64,000 nt of DNA from an uncultured Acetatifactor sp. (GTDB lineage Bacteria; Bacillota; Clostridia; Lachnospirales; Lachnospiraceae). The translations under genes and the position numbers were made by a program. The notes beneath the pieces were generated by a model. It searched no databases, was not told the DNA's origin, and was given only the letters and a program-made list of their open reading frames with translations. Below, in pieces: positions 55,128 to 63,949 of this stretch. The stretch spans positions 34,575-98,574 of the forward strand of contig CAJUCE010000020.1 of the NCBI GenBank assembly GCA_910584865.1, given 5' to 3'. The first letter of the stretch is position 1; every line of letters starts with the position of its first letter.

Positions 55128-55188
55128 GAATTCCCCTTTTATAGGCGAAAGCACTTGTGAGACTCTTGCAGGTGCTTTTGTCATTTTT
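55128..55188 (+). ncRNA. Candidate small RNA of about 60 bases
   Basis: Transcription from the consensus promoter would run into a hairpin, AAAGCACTTG (55148-55157) with CAGGTGCTTT (55169-55178, one G-U pair), followed by TGTCATTTTT. Start and terminator are only about 60 bases apart and no ORF fits between, so the product should be a short RNA. Its 3' end just touches the end of the convergent gene at 55187. Confidence 0.55.
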
Positions 55189-55582
55189 AGGCATTCAGGA
55201 TATCCTGACCGGTCTCGGAGCGCATTTTCTCCACAATTCCTGCGGGATTGTGTTCCATCTTAAGCATCATATCCAATGCGGTAAGCAGCAATCTGTATTG
55301 TTTATACCGGTTCATCTCCTCCGGCCGATCCATATACAGCTTAAAATGATCCACCTGCCAGACCAGAATATCTGCCAGCGTGTATCCCATGATCTGATAT
55401 TCGCACAAAAACCTGCCATAATCATGATAATAGGATAGCTCCCGCAGCAATCCCGCCGACTGCCTGATCCCCTGCCACAGCCGCTTCCCGTATGCCGGCT
55501 CCATACCGGCCCGGACTGTCAGCCCGTCCACATATTCCTCCAAAATCTTCAATGCCTTCTCCAGTTCTTCCCTTTTATCCAT
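55187..55582 (-). CDS. Conserved protein of unknown function
   Basis: The 131-residue protein is predicted helical and soluble, beginning MDKREELEKALKILEEYV. It contains the conspicuous aromatic stretches LSYYHDYGRFLCEYQIMGYTLADILVWQVDHFKLYMD (about residues 48-84). No catalytic motif is evident and I do not recognise the family. I start at the ATG preceded by AAAGGA; an upstream 25-codon extension lacks support. The candidate small RNA points toward its 3' end. Confidence 0.65.
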   Translation of the reverse strand: MDKREELEKALKILEEYVDGLTVRAGMEPAYGKRLWQGIRQSAGLLRELSYYHDYGRFLCEYQIMGYTLADILVWQVDHFKLYMDRPEEMNRYKQYRLLLTALDMMLKMEHNPAGIVEKMRSETGQDILNA

Positions 55583-55770
55583 ATCGTTTTCCTTTCCGGC
55601 TTTTGTCACTGTCTTCCCACCGGCAGACCTGCAACAGAAAGCCACCTCAAATATCACAGCAGATTCTTTTCCATCCGCTGTGTCGTCTGATCCTTTTCCA
55701 GTGATTTCTACGTCCTACGATTATCACCCGATTTGAGCAAGATTCTCCGCTACCTTTAGAAATTTATAAG

Positions 55771-55820
55771 AAAAAAGAAGTGCCAATAATGTTATAAAAG
55801 TAACATCACTCAACGCTTCT
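55771..55820 (-). terminator. Terminator downstream of tRNA-Trp
   Basis: On the minus strand AGAAGCGTTGAGTGATGTTA (55820-55801) pairs with TAACATTATTGGCACTTCT (55794-55776) through G-U pairs and one bulge, followed by TTTTT. Confidence 0.75.
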
Positions 55821-55829
55821 CTTTTGCAG

Positions 55830-55900
55830 CAGGGGAAGAGAGGATCGAACTCCCATCAACGGTTTTGGAGACCGCCGCACTACCATTGTACTATTCCCCT
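55830..55900 (-). tRNA. tRNA-Trp (anticodon CCA)
   Basis: The 71-base gene has acceptor AGGGGAA/TTCCCCT, anticodon stem GCGGT/ACCGT around loop CTCCAAA, GTTCGATCC in the T arm and discriminator G. CCA is not encoded. Confidence 0.95.
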
Positions 55901-55925
55901 GTACATCGGCTCACCGACGAAAAGT

Positions 55926-55955
55926 ATTATAACACAACTTCGGGGTGAGAATCAA
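55926..55955 (-). promoter_or_regulatory. Promoter of tRNA-Trp
   Basis: TTGATT (55955-55950) and TATAAT (55931-55926) on the minus strand are 18 bases apart, about 25 bases before the mature tRNA. Confidence 0.65.
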
Positions 55956-56011
55956 GTACATTTTTAAAAAAAATTTGCCGTGAAAAAAAATTTACAATGC
56001 AATTTTTTACA

Positions 56012-57016
56012 CTACTCCCGCAGCAAAATATCATGATTCACCGTCTCATAAAATAGTCGCCGAAATTCCCTCGGATCTCCGGTCTGGCCCAGAGCCCACA
56101 TCACCTTAGTCACAGTGGCCTCCAAGGTCATATCGTAAGCTTCCATCAGGCCGAATTCCTCCTTGATCACTTTCCCCACACGATACACTTCCATATCACT
56201 GCCCTCATGAGTCACCTGGGTGGCCATCATAACCAGCTTCCCCGCATCCGTCCACCGGCGGATCTCCGGGTAAAATGGCACATTTCCGTACTCCGGAAAT
56301 CCGCCCACGCCGAAAGCCTCTATGACTACTCCGTCATAATAAGGAAACAGATGCTTTAGCACGGTGCCGTCCATGCCGGGCATCAGCTTTAAAAGCAAAA
56401 TCCGCTCATTCAATCTGTGAAAAAAATGTACTCCACCACCGCTTCTGTCCTTGTCATCCACGTAGAACAATACCCTGCCGTCCCGGATCACGGCTTTATT
56501 AGGATAATTAATACTGGAAAAGGCATCAAAACTCTTGGAACGCTCTTTCTTGGCCCGTGTGCCGGCTATCACACTGCCGCCGAAAACAATATTCACCCCA
56601 TGGGCTTTCGGCTCCGCGGCAAAGCGCAGACTGTCCAGCAAATTGGTTCTGGCGTCCGTCACAGGCAGATCGATGGGCTTCTGCGAACCTGTCAGGACAA
56701 TGGGCTTTTGACTGTTCTGTACCAGATAGGACAGCGCTGCAGCCGTAAATGCCATCGTATCGGTACCATGGCTGATTACGAATCCGTCATATCGTGAAAA
56801 ATGCAATTCAATCAGAGCCGCCAGTTCCAGCCAATGTCTGGCATAAATATTGGTGCTGTCCAAGCTAAACGGCTGCACCACATCCACGCTGCAGAAATCT
56901 CTGTATTCCTCCACATATTGTAACAGTTCCCCTGCTCCGATCACAGGGGAAAGCCCTTCTTTGGTAGAACCGGATGCAATGGTTCCTCCTGTTGCTATCA
57001 GCAGTATCTTCTTCAT
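56012..57016 (-). CDS. ansA: L-asparaginase, type I
   Basis: The 334-residue protein hydrolyses asparagine to aspartate and ammonia. The two catalytic threonine motifs are ATGGTIASG (residues 8-16) and SHGTDTMAFTA (about 84-94); GSQKP and the later lid region follow. No signal peptide is present, so it acts in the cytosol. AAGGAG lies seven bases before the ATG. It follows the CapA gene by about 60 bases on the same strand. Confidence 0.94.
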   Translation of the reverse strand: MKKILLIATGGTIASGSTKEGLSPVIGAGELLQYVEEYRDFCSVDVVQPFSLDSTNIYARHWLELAALIELHFSRYDGFVISHGTDTMAFTAAALSYLVQNSQKPIVLTGSQKPIDLPVTDARTNLLDSLRFAAEPKAHGVNIVFGGSVIAGTRAKKERSKSFDAFSSINYPNKAVIRDGRVLFYVDDKDRSGGGVHFFHRLNERILLLKLMPGMDGTVLKHLFPYYDGVVIEAFGVGGFPEYGNVPFYPEIRRWTDAGKLVMMATQVTHEGSDMEVYRVGKVIKEEFGLMEAYDMTLEATVTKVMWALGQTGDPREFRRLFYETVNHDILLRE

Positions 57017-57079
57017 CTTTACACTCCTTGTAAACCCTCTGCCCTGTCCCGGGAAATGCGGCAGTACAGCCGCATTTCC

Positions 57080-58459
57080 CTATTCCGTCTCCGTGACCAT
57101 TCCCTCGTCCGAAATCCGCACATTAACAGAGATTTCCTCCAGAAAATCATAGATTCTGCGCTGTTCTTCCAAAGCTTTGGCATATACGGTCCTGTATCCT
57201 GACTGTACCGCCGGAATCACCTCTACCTCCAGCGCCGTCCCCCGTTCATCTCCGGAAAAATGCAGCTGCAGCAGCATGGTATCCAACGTCTTGTCATTAA
57301 ACCAGTAATTGCCCAGACTATAGATAATGGGCTTTCCGTTATAATATTCCATTCCCTGCAGACAATGCGAATGGGCTCCGATCACGGCATCCGCCCCTGC
57401 ATCCAGGTATTCTCTTCCGGTATCCAACTGAACCTGTTCCAGTTCAAAGCTGTACTCCGTCCCCCAGTGTACAAAGGCAATACAGAAGTCAGCCGCATCC
57501 TTCGCCTCCCCTATCGCCTGCAAAAACAGCTTTGTATCATAGCAGCGCAGAATTCCCGGCTCCGTATCCGTCGCCTGGGGCGTCATCTTGTTTTTCTCTG
57601 CCCGGGAAGCGCCTACCAGCGCCACCACCTTGCCGTCTACCTCAAGATACAGCGGCTCCATGGCTTCCTCCAAAGTCCGTCCTGCCCCGAAATAGGGAAT
57701 CTGCGCTTCTTCCAATATGGTAAAGGTATCAAGCAGGGCTTCCTTCCCATAATCATAGACATGGTTATTGGCCAACGTTACCGCATCCACTCCCAGCTGA
57801 TCCAATACTTCCACCCGCTCCGGCAGGGCCCGGAATGTATAGGCCTTGCCCGGCAGGGGTGAACCGCCCGTGCTGTAAGTAAACTCATTGTTCAGGCACA
57901 TCAGATCCGCATCCCGCATGATCTCCACCAGTTCCGGAGAGATACAGTCGTAAATTCCGTTCTCCTGTGCGCTCATGTACTGCGTGGTTCCCCAGTTCTC
58001 ATCCAGGTTCACATCGCCTGCAAAGCAAACCGTGAAATCAAAGTTTTCACTCTCTTCTTCCGATCCCTCCGAAGAGGACGGGGCATGCTGCGCACGCCCG
58101 TCCTGGACAGATGCTTCTTCACCGGTCTGCGTCCGACCAGACTCCTCCGCACCGAACTGTCCCCCAACAGACTCCTCCGCACCGGTCTGTGCACCGACGG
58201 CTTCCTCCGCACCGGTCTGCCCCCCGGCAGACTCCTCCGACGCGGAAACGGACGGCAAACGGACGGCTTCCCCTTCCCGGCCTGCTTCTTCCGCAACATC
58301 AGCCTCCTGCGCGTCCGGCAGGCCATTCTCCTGCCCCAATGCCTTCTGTGCGTCAGAAACGCCGCATCCTGAAAGCGCCAGGCTCAATACAGACAGACAG
58401 GCGGCATTCCATACGGCTTGCCTTTTCTGCTTTCTACTCCTCATTTCTTCCGTTTCCAT
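57080..58459 (-). CDS. CapA-family lipoprotein (PGA_cap metallophosphatase fold)
   Basis: The 459-residue protein has a lipoprotein signal with lipobox ALSGC (Cys32), then a disordered Glu/Gly/Thr/Gln region with four 10-residue repeats at 75-114 (EESAGGQTGA-like), then the CapA domain (about 140-450). The domain shows FAGDVNLDENWG, NNEFTYSTGG, LANNHVYDYG, FVHWGTEYSFEL and IGAHSHCLQG, a calcineurin-like metal site. CapA proteins are linked to poly-gamma-glutamate capsule or cell-surface hydrolysis. The start could also be five codons later, after GGAAG. Confidence 0.9.
   Translation of the reverse strand: METEEMRSRKQKRQAVWNAACLSVLSLALSGCGVSDAQKALGQENGLPDAQEADVAEEAGREGEAVRLPSVSASEESAGGQTGAEEAVGAQTGAEESVGGQFGAEESGRTQTGEEASVQDGRAQHAPSSSEGSEEESENFDFTVCFAGDVNLDENWGTTQYMSAQENGIYDCISPELVEIMRDADLMCLNNEFTYSTGGSPLPGKAYTFRALPERVEVLDQLGVDAVTLANNHVYDYGKEALLDTFTILEEAQIPYFGAGRTLEEAMEPLYLEVDGKVVALVGASRAEKNKMTPQATDTEPGILRCYDTKLFLQAIGEAKDAADFCIAFVHWGTEYSFELEQVQLDTGREYLDAGADAVIGAHSHCLQGMEYYNGKPIIYSLGNYWFNDKTLDTMLLQLHFSGDERGTALEVEVIPAVQSGYRTVYAKALEEQRRIYDFLEEISVNVRISDEGMVTETE
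58118..58237 (-). repeat. Four 30-bp in-frame repeats in the CapA gene
   Basis: Codons 75-114 consist of four 10-residue units beginning EES or EEA and ending in GA or GE. They lie in the linker between the lipid anchor and the enzyme domain, so copy number would change its length. Confidence 0.75.
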
Positions 58460-58538
58460 CCGCTTTCACCCGACAGCACCTCTGCAGGAAATACCCTTTC
58501 CCTCACATGAGGCACTCTGTCTTCTACCTCCCGCGCCT

Positions 58539-59990
58539 TCAGACAGACTTTTTCTCCAGCAATTTCACCAGATATTCCCATACCCGTCTGACAGAAGAGA
58601 CGGACAATGTCTCTTCCGTGGTATGAATACCGTGCATGTTCGGCCCCATGGACACACAGTCCAGATCCCTGATCTTACTTCCCAGGATACCGCATTCCAA
58701 CCCTGCATGAATGGCCTCCACCTTGGGTTCCGTCCCATACATTTCCCTGTACAGAGAGACCATCTTCTCTCTCAGCGGAGAGTCCTTGCGGTACTTCCAG
58801 CCCGGATAGTCCCCCGAAACCACAGGGGTACAGCCGGCAAGCCCGGCCACGGCACATACTTTATCAATCAAAGCATACTTGGCACTTTCCACACTGCTGC
58901 GGACAGCAAATTCCGCCGTTAATTCTTCCTTTTCACATTTCAGAATTCCCAGATTGAGAGAAGTTTCCACCAGCCCCGGCATATCGGCGCTCATGGCCTG
59001 CACCCCGTTGGGAAGCGCGCACAAAAAAGCCGCGGCACGGGCAGTATCCTGCGCCGTCACACACAAATAGCTTCCCCGGGCACCTGCTTCTGCTTTCAGG
59101 AATACCCCCGGATCCTTCGCCGATAATTCCCCCCGGATCTGCGCTTCCATCTCTCCTGCCAGCTCCAGCACCCTGGACGCGTCCTGCGCATCCACCACCA
59201 ATACCGCTCTGGCCTCTCTGGGGATGGCATTGTCCGCCAGCCCGCCGGCCAGCTGCGCGATACCCACAGCCGTCTTCTCGGTCAGCCTGTATAAGAATCT
59301 TCCCAGCAGACAGTTTGCATTTCCTCTTTCCTTGTGGATTTCTCCACCGGAATGGCCTCCCTGCAGCCCGCCCAGGGATATTTCCACCGCTATGCCCTCT
59401 CTCTGCGCAAAAGCGAGGGGCATATGGCACTTCACCCTCGCGCCGCCTGCACAGCTGGTCAAAAAGATTCCCTCCTCCTCAGAGTCCAGGTTGACCATGC
59501 GGCTGCCCTTGAGCATGGACAGATCGATTCCTCTGGCGCCGTCCATCCCCACCTCTTCGTCTACCGTGATAATGACTTCCAATCGGGGATGACTGACAGT
59601 ATCCGAATCCAGCAAAGCCAGCGCATATGCCACCGCAATGCCGTCGTCGCCTCCCAGGCTGGTGCCCTCCGCATAAATCTCATCTCCGCGGACAGCCAGC
59701 CGCAGCCCTTCCTTCTTCATATCGATACCGCACTCCGGCTTGCTGACTGCCACCATGTCCATATGTCCCTGCAGAATTACCACGGGTTCCTCTTCATACC
59801 CGGGGGTGGCTTCTTTCACGATAATGATATTCTTCAGCTCATCCTGAATACAGAAAAGTCCTCTCTGTGCGGCAAAATCTGCCAGATAATCGCTGATTTG
59901 TCCCACATTTCCCGAGCCATGGGGAATCCCCGCGATCTCCTCAAAAAAGCGAAATACGTTTTTCGGCTCCAACTCCGTTAAAACACCCAT
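58539..59990 (-). CDS. pepD: Aminoacyl-histidine dipeptidase
   Basis: The 483-residue M20 metallopeptidase cleaves carnosine-like and other dipeptides. Metal ligands are in VILQGHMDMV (about residues 70-79), GTSLGGDDGIAVAYAL and the catalytic TVDEEVGMDGA; a C-terminal MHGIHTTEETL carries the last His. The dimerisation domain between (about 205-380) is typical of PepD. GGAGG lies six bases before the ATG. Cytosolic. Confidence 0.94.
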   Translation of the reverse strand: MGVLTELEPKNVFRFFEEIAGIPHGSGNVGQISDYLADFAAQRGLFCIQDELKNIIIVKEATPGYEEEPVVILQGHMDMVAVSKPECGIDMKKEGLRLAVRGDEIYAEGTSLGGDDGIAVAYALALLDSDTVSHPRLEVIITVDEEVGMDGARGIDLSMLKGSRMVNLDSEEEGIFLTSCAGGARVKCHMPLAFAQREGIAVEISLGGLQGGHSGGEIHKERGNANCLLGRFLYRLTEKTAVGIAQLAGGLADNAIPREARAVLVVDAQDASRVLELAGEMEAQIRGELSAKDPGVFLKAEAGARGSYLCVTAQDTARAAAFLCALPNGVQAMSADMPGLVETSLNLGILKCEKEELTAEFAVRSSVESAKYALIDKVCAVAGLAGCTPVVSGDYPGWKYRKDSPLREKMVSLYREMYGTEPKVEAIHAGLECGILGSKIRDLDCVSMGPNMHGIHTTEETLSVSSVRRVWEYLVKLLEKKSV

Positions 59991-60080
59991 GTCTATTCCT
60001 CCTTCTCTCTTTGGGGCATCCGTTCAAAATCCGGAAATCCCCCTTAGAAAATCCGCCTCCTCCTGCTTTGCTCCTGCCGC

Positions 60081-60587
60081 TTACTCTGAGATCGCCTCGT
60101 CGGGCACAACCCCGCTCTTGCGATATTGATTCCACAATTTATAGAACTTAAACGTATAAGTAATGGCCCATACGCCTGCCAGCGGAATCCACCATCCCTG
60201 CACTCTTCCGGTTTGCACCAGGGTGAGCCCGGTTCCCAGAAGACCGTACAGAAAAGTGATAATCGCGCATACCCTGCTCTTGCCGAACTGCAGCCACAAG
60301 CCAAGCCCCAGCAGCAATATTCCGTCGATCAGGGATGCCGACAGAAATCCCTGCAGCACAACCGCTGCCAGAATTGTAATACCTGCACATACATACAGCA
60401 CAATGGCACACCCTTTGATATTGCCCCTGATAGACTTCATGCCGGCCAATTCATAGAACTCCTTCTTCGTCAGCTGTCCGGATGCCGCTTTCTGCCTGAC
60501 CACGTCTTCTGTCTGCACTGCCCTTCCGCAGTGCGCGCATATCAGCGCTCCCTCTGCCAATTCCGTTCCGCAGCCTACACATTTCAT
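60081..60587 (-). CDS. Zinc-ribbon membrane protein
   Basis: The 168-residue protein starts with a Cys4 zinc ribbon (CVGCGTELAEGALICAHCG, residues 3-21) and then has a short charged helix and about four membrane segments (about 58-77, 83-102, 106-126, 132-150). Such zinc-ribbon membrane proteins are common in clostridia and of unknown function. The ATG with AGGAGG nine bases upstream is chosen. It follows the aminotransferase gene by about 105 bases. Confidence 0.8.
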   Translation of the reverse strand: MKCVGCGTELAEGALICAHCGRAVQTEDVVRQKAASGQLTKKEFYELAGMKSIRGNIKGCAIVLYVCAGITILAAVVLQGFLSASLIDGILLLGLGLWLQFGKSRVCAIITFLYGLLGTGLTLVQTGRVQGWWIPLAGVWAITYTFKFYKLWNQYRKSGVVPDEAISE

Positions 60588-60692
60588 CTCATATTCCCTC
60601 CTCATAATGAATTCATCTATTGCCCTCATTTCTTTTCAGAATACAAAATAATACGGGCATCTTAAAAGACAGGCCATACTCCTCCCGGCCGC

Positions 60693-61853
60693 TTAAAAGT
60701 TCTTTACACACTTCTCCAAGCGCTCCAATCCCTCCTGCAGCCTGGCTCTGGGACATGCGGCATTCAGGCGGATAAACTGCCTCCCGCAGGTTCCGTATTC
60801 CTCTCCTGCCGTCAGATACAGACCGCTGTTCTTTCGGATAAAATCCGTTAGCTCTCCCGCATCCTCCGTCACAGCGCTGCAATCCAGCCACAGCAGATAA
60901 GTGGCATTGGAGGGTACTACTCTGATCCCTGTCAGCCTCTCACTGACAAACCGTCTCACACACTGCTTGTTCTCAAAAAGATACGCCCGCAGCTCCTCCA
61001 GCCATTCTTCTCCCTTCCGGAAAGCCGCCACCGCAGCGACAACGGCAAACACATTGGGCTCCGCCACCTCATCCGTGTTAAGTCCCCTCTCCAGTTTATG
61101 CCGGATCACAGGATTTGGCGCCACCACCGCGGCAGTCTGCAATCCGGCCAGGTTGAAGGTCTTGGTAGGCGCCAGACAGGTAATGCTGTTGTCCCTGCAC
61201 AGTTTTGAGACGGCTGCAAAAGGCACGTAATCGTATCCCGGATCCGTCAGATCACAATGGATCTCGTCGGAAAGCACCAATACATGATGCCTGGCACACA
61301 ACTCCCCGATCCTGGCCAGCGTCTCCCGATCCCAGATTTTTCCCACAGGATTGTGGGGATTGCACAAAATCATCAAAGTGGTCTGCGAATCGGCCAGCTT
61401 TGCTTCCAGATCGTCAAAATCGACATGATATTCCCCATCCTCATAGACCAGAGGACTTTCCAAAATATTCCTGCCGTTATTTCGAATAGAATTAAAGAAA
61501 ATATTGTACACCGGTGTCTGTACCAGCACATTCTCGCCCACCGTGGTCAGTTTTCTTACCGTGCTGGAGATCGCAGGCACCACCCCCGTGCAGAAAACCA
61601 GCCACCCTTTCTCCATCTCCAGTCCGTGACGCCGTCCCCACCAGTCCTGATATGCTTCATACCAGTCCTGCGTCACCACACTATAGCCGAAAATCCCGTG
61701 CTCCGCGCGCTTTTTCAAGACCTCAATAATCTCGGGCGCCGTCTCAAAATCCATATCCGCCACCCACATGGGAAGCTCTCCCCGGGGCACATCCCATTTC
61801 AGGGATCCCGTCCCCCTCCGGTCTGTCAGCTTGTCAAAATTATATTTCATCAT
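60693..61853 (-). CDS. PatB/MalY-type PLP enzyme (cystathionine beta-lyase)
   Basis: The 386-residue class I aminotransferase-fold enzyme belongs to the PatB/MalY C-S lyases. RGELPMWVADMDFETAPEI (about residues 24-42) is the family hallmark; LVQTPVYNIFF, ILCNPHNPVGKIW, LSDEIHCDL and the PLP lysine in LAPTKTFNLAG follow. It releases homocysteine from cystathionine or ammonia and H2S from cysteine. CAGGAG precedes two adjacent ATGs. It is downstream of DUF3737. Confidence 0.92.
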   Translation of the reverse strand: MMKYNFDKLTDRRGTGSLKWDVPRGELPMWVADMDFETAPEIIEVLKKRAEHGIFGYSVVTQDWYEAYQDWWGRRHGLEMEKGWLVFCTGVVPAISSTVRKLTTVGENVLVQTPVYNIFFNSIRNNGRNILESPLVYEDGEYHVDFDDLEAKLADSQTTLMILCNPHNPVGKIWDRETLARIGELCARHHVLVLSDEIHCDLTDPGYDYVPFAAVSKLCRDNSITCLAPTKTFNLAGLQTAAVVAPNPVIRHKLERGLNTDEVAEPNVFAVVAAVAAFRKGEEWLEELRAYLFENKQCVRRFVSERLTGIRVVPSNATYLLWLDCSAVTEDAGELTDFIRKNSGLYLTAGEEYGTCGRQFIRLNAACPRARLQEGLERLEKCVKNF

Positions 61854-61869
61854 TTTATCCCACTCCTGT

Positions 61870-62745
61870 TCACGCTTCCCAGGACGCCTTATCGGATTTT
61901 TTCAGAATCTCTCCGGCTGTAATCTGTGTCTGATCGATCCTCACCTTTCTGCCGTCCATAATCAGCTCACCAATCCTGTCTGCCCGGATAATGCCTCCCT
62001 TGGGATTGAACACGCTGTCCACAGTACCCACAATCTCCACATCCGCCTGAGAATATTCAAATGCCAGATTTGTATTCAGCAGACGGCAATTCTTCATCAC
62101 CAGATTATCAATATAGCACATCCCCTGCAGGCTCTCAATGGTACAATTGATCAATGTGATATTCCTGGAATTCCACCCCAGATACTCTCCGGAGATAAAA
62201 GAATCATATACCGTCACATTTTCCGCATTCCAGAATGCATCCTTGGACAGCAGCCTGGAATCATGTATCTCAATATTGGATCCCCCGTCAAAGCTGTAAT
62301 TCCCCACCAGTTCAAAATTGTTAATCACCATATCACGGCTGTTCATGGCAAAGTAATCTCCCTTTGCCATAACCCGCTCCATCCGGATATCCTGGCAGTT
62401 CCACAACGTCTCTGCCGCATTGGGCATGTCCACATTATGCAGCTTAATCCCTTTCGTGCGCCGAAAGGTCTTGGGCGCCTCGATAATGGTATTGGATATG
62501 GATATATTTTCGGTATACCAGATCCCGGCCCTGGCCATATCGAACAATGTGGAATCCCTCATCACCACATTACGGCTGTACCAAAGAGGATATTTCCATT
62601 TGAACAGGGTATTGTCAATTTCCAGATCGCTGCTCTCCTTCAGAGGAGATTCCCCGTCCGCAAAAGTACAATAACGGATCCGGCAGTCCTTCGCCTGAAA
62701 CAGGGCCCGCTCTCCGGTCAAGAACTGCTGATTGATTTCTTTCAT
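61870..62745 (-). CDS. DUF3737 family right-handed beta-helix protein
   Basis: The 291-residue protein has regularly spaced short strands typical of a parallel beta-helix, starting QQFLTGERALFQAKD (residues 6-20) and FADGESPLKES, KWKYPLWYSRNVVM, the DUF3737 hallmarks. The function is unknown. The ATG with GAGGTGG is chosen; a 122-codon upstream extension overlaps degV and is not real. It ends 16 bases before the PatB-type gene, so the two are likely cotranscribed. Confidence 0.88.
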   Translation of the reverse strand: MKEINQQFLTGERALFQAKDCRIRYCTFADGESPLKESSDLEIDNTLFKWKYPLWYSRNVVMRDSTLFDMARAGIWYTENISISNTIIEAPKTFRRTKGIKLHNVDMPNAAETLWNCQDIRMERVMAKGDYFAMNSRDMVINNFELVGNYSFDGGSNIEIHDSRLLSKDAFWNAENVTVYDSFISGEYLGWNSRNITLINCTIESLQGMCYIDNLVMKNCRLLNTNLAFEYSQADVEIVGTVDSVFNPKGGIIRADRIGELIMDGRKVRIDQTQITAGEILKKSDKASWEA

Positions 62746-62833
62746 AATACGCCACCTCAACTTTATCTTATTTCTGCCACTGCCGACCATTCCTCGCCTT
62801 TCCGGAAACAGCCGCAAAGCAGGTATAAATTTG

Positions 62834-63676
62834 TCACTCGCCCGCCGAGAAAAATGCCACGCCGATAGCCCCGGGCCCGATATGCGTCCCGATCGTCCCG
62901 CCCACGCTGGAGGTCTCCAGCTTATCCACGTTGGATTTCCACAATGTCTCATGATCCACAATGTATTTTTGCAGCATGGTATCGCTGAGTCCGGTGTATC
63001 CCAGAACGAAAGGCTTCTCAAAATCGATTCCGCCCGTAAGCTGAATCTGCTCCGCCAGCAGGTTATTTCCCTGTTTGGATCCTCTCGCCTTCCCCAGAAT
63101 GGCCACCTCACCCTGTATGATGGCGATCACCGGCTTGATGGAGAGCAGGTTCCCCGCCATAGCCGCCGCTTTCGAGATTCTGCCCCCTTTCTTCAGATAC
63201 TCCAGGGTATCCAGAAGGGCCACCAGTCTGATCCGGGATTTATCCTTCTCCAGCTTTTCCACGATTTCCTCAAAAGACAAACCGCTGTCTACCAGACGCA
63301 GAGCATATTCCACCAGCGCATGTTCTCCCAGACTGGCATTCTCACTGTCCACCACGCGCACTGCTCCTTCATACTCCTGCGCCGCAATATGGGCGCTCTG
63401 GCAGGTTCCGGACAGCTTGGACGACAAAGTGATCACGATTGCCTGATCTCCCTCCTCTGCAACCTTCCGGTAAGCCTCCTCAAAAGCAAAGGGCGGTACC
63501 TGACTGGTAACAGGCAGCTCGTCGCTCTCTATCAGCCTCTCATAAAACATTTTGTGTGTCAGATTTACCCCGTCCTGAAACTGCTCTTCGCCGAAGGTAA
63601 TCGTAATGGGCAAAATAATCAGATCTTCCCGCTGATTGTCCACAATATCAGAGGCGGAATCCGTAATAATCCGAAT
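62834..63676 (-). CDS. DegV-family fatty-acid-binding protein
   Basis: The 280-residue protein has MIRIITDSASDI (N terminus), VTSQVPPFAFEEA (about residues 63-75), ISSKLSGT-like TLSSKLSGTCQSAHIAA and KGGRISKAAAM motifs of DegV proteins. These bind fatty acids and in Gram-positives act as FakB partners of fatty acid kinase FakA. No fakA gene is adjacent. AAAAGGAG lies eight bases before the ATG. It is followed by DUF3737. Confidence 0.93.
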   Translation of the reverse strand: MRIITDSASDIVDNQREDLIILPITITFGEEQFQDGVNLTHKMFYERLIESDELPVTSQVPPFAFEEAYRKVAEEGDQAIVITLSSKLSGTCQSAHIAAQEYEGAVRVVDSENASLGEHALVEYALRLVDSGLSFEEIVEKLEKDKSRIRLVALLDTLEYLKKGGRISKAAAMAGNLLSIKPVIAIIQGEVAILGKARGSKQGNNLLAEQIQLTGGIDFEKPFVLGYTGLSDTMLQKYIVDHETLWKSNVDKLETSSVGGTIGTHIGPGAIGVAFFSAGE

Positions 63677-63719
63677 CATATTTTCTCTCCTTTTCAATTG
63701 AAATTCTCTGTAACACAAC

Positions 63720-63755
63720 AAAAAAAGCGTAAAGTTTTATTTCCACAGACTTTAC
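63720..63755 (-). terminator. Terminator after the tRNA pair
   Basis: On the minus strand GTAAAGT (63755-63749) pairs with ACTTTAC (63735-63729), then GCTTTTTTT. Confidence 0.75.
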
Positions 63756-63837
63756 CCTTTTCCCATTTTCTCTCTGGCGATACACACTTATTTTCTGCTC
63801 TCCCGCTTCTCCATAAACACTGTATTATAAAAAGAAA

Positions 63838-63911
63838 CGACCCAGATCGGACTCGAACCGACGACCTTCGCCGTGACAGGGCGACGCTCTAACCAACTGA
63901 GCCACTGGGCC
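63838..63911 (-). tRNA. tRNA-Asp (anticodon GTC)
   Basis: The 74-base gene has acceptor GGCCCAG/CTGGGTC (one G-U), anticodon stem TCGCC/GGCGA around CTGTCAC, GTTCGAGTC in the T arm and discriminator G. CCA is not encoded. Confidence 0.95.
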
Positions 63912-63949
63912 GTATCAAAATACTTTTATGCGGTGGGATTCCTCCCAAA

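Noticed and set aside
62746..63111. 122-codon extension of the DUF3737 gene
   Set aside because: It overlaps degV in another frame, while the family begins at the internal ATG.
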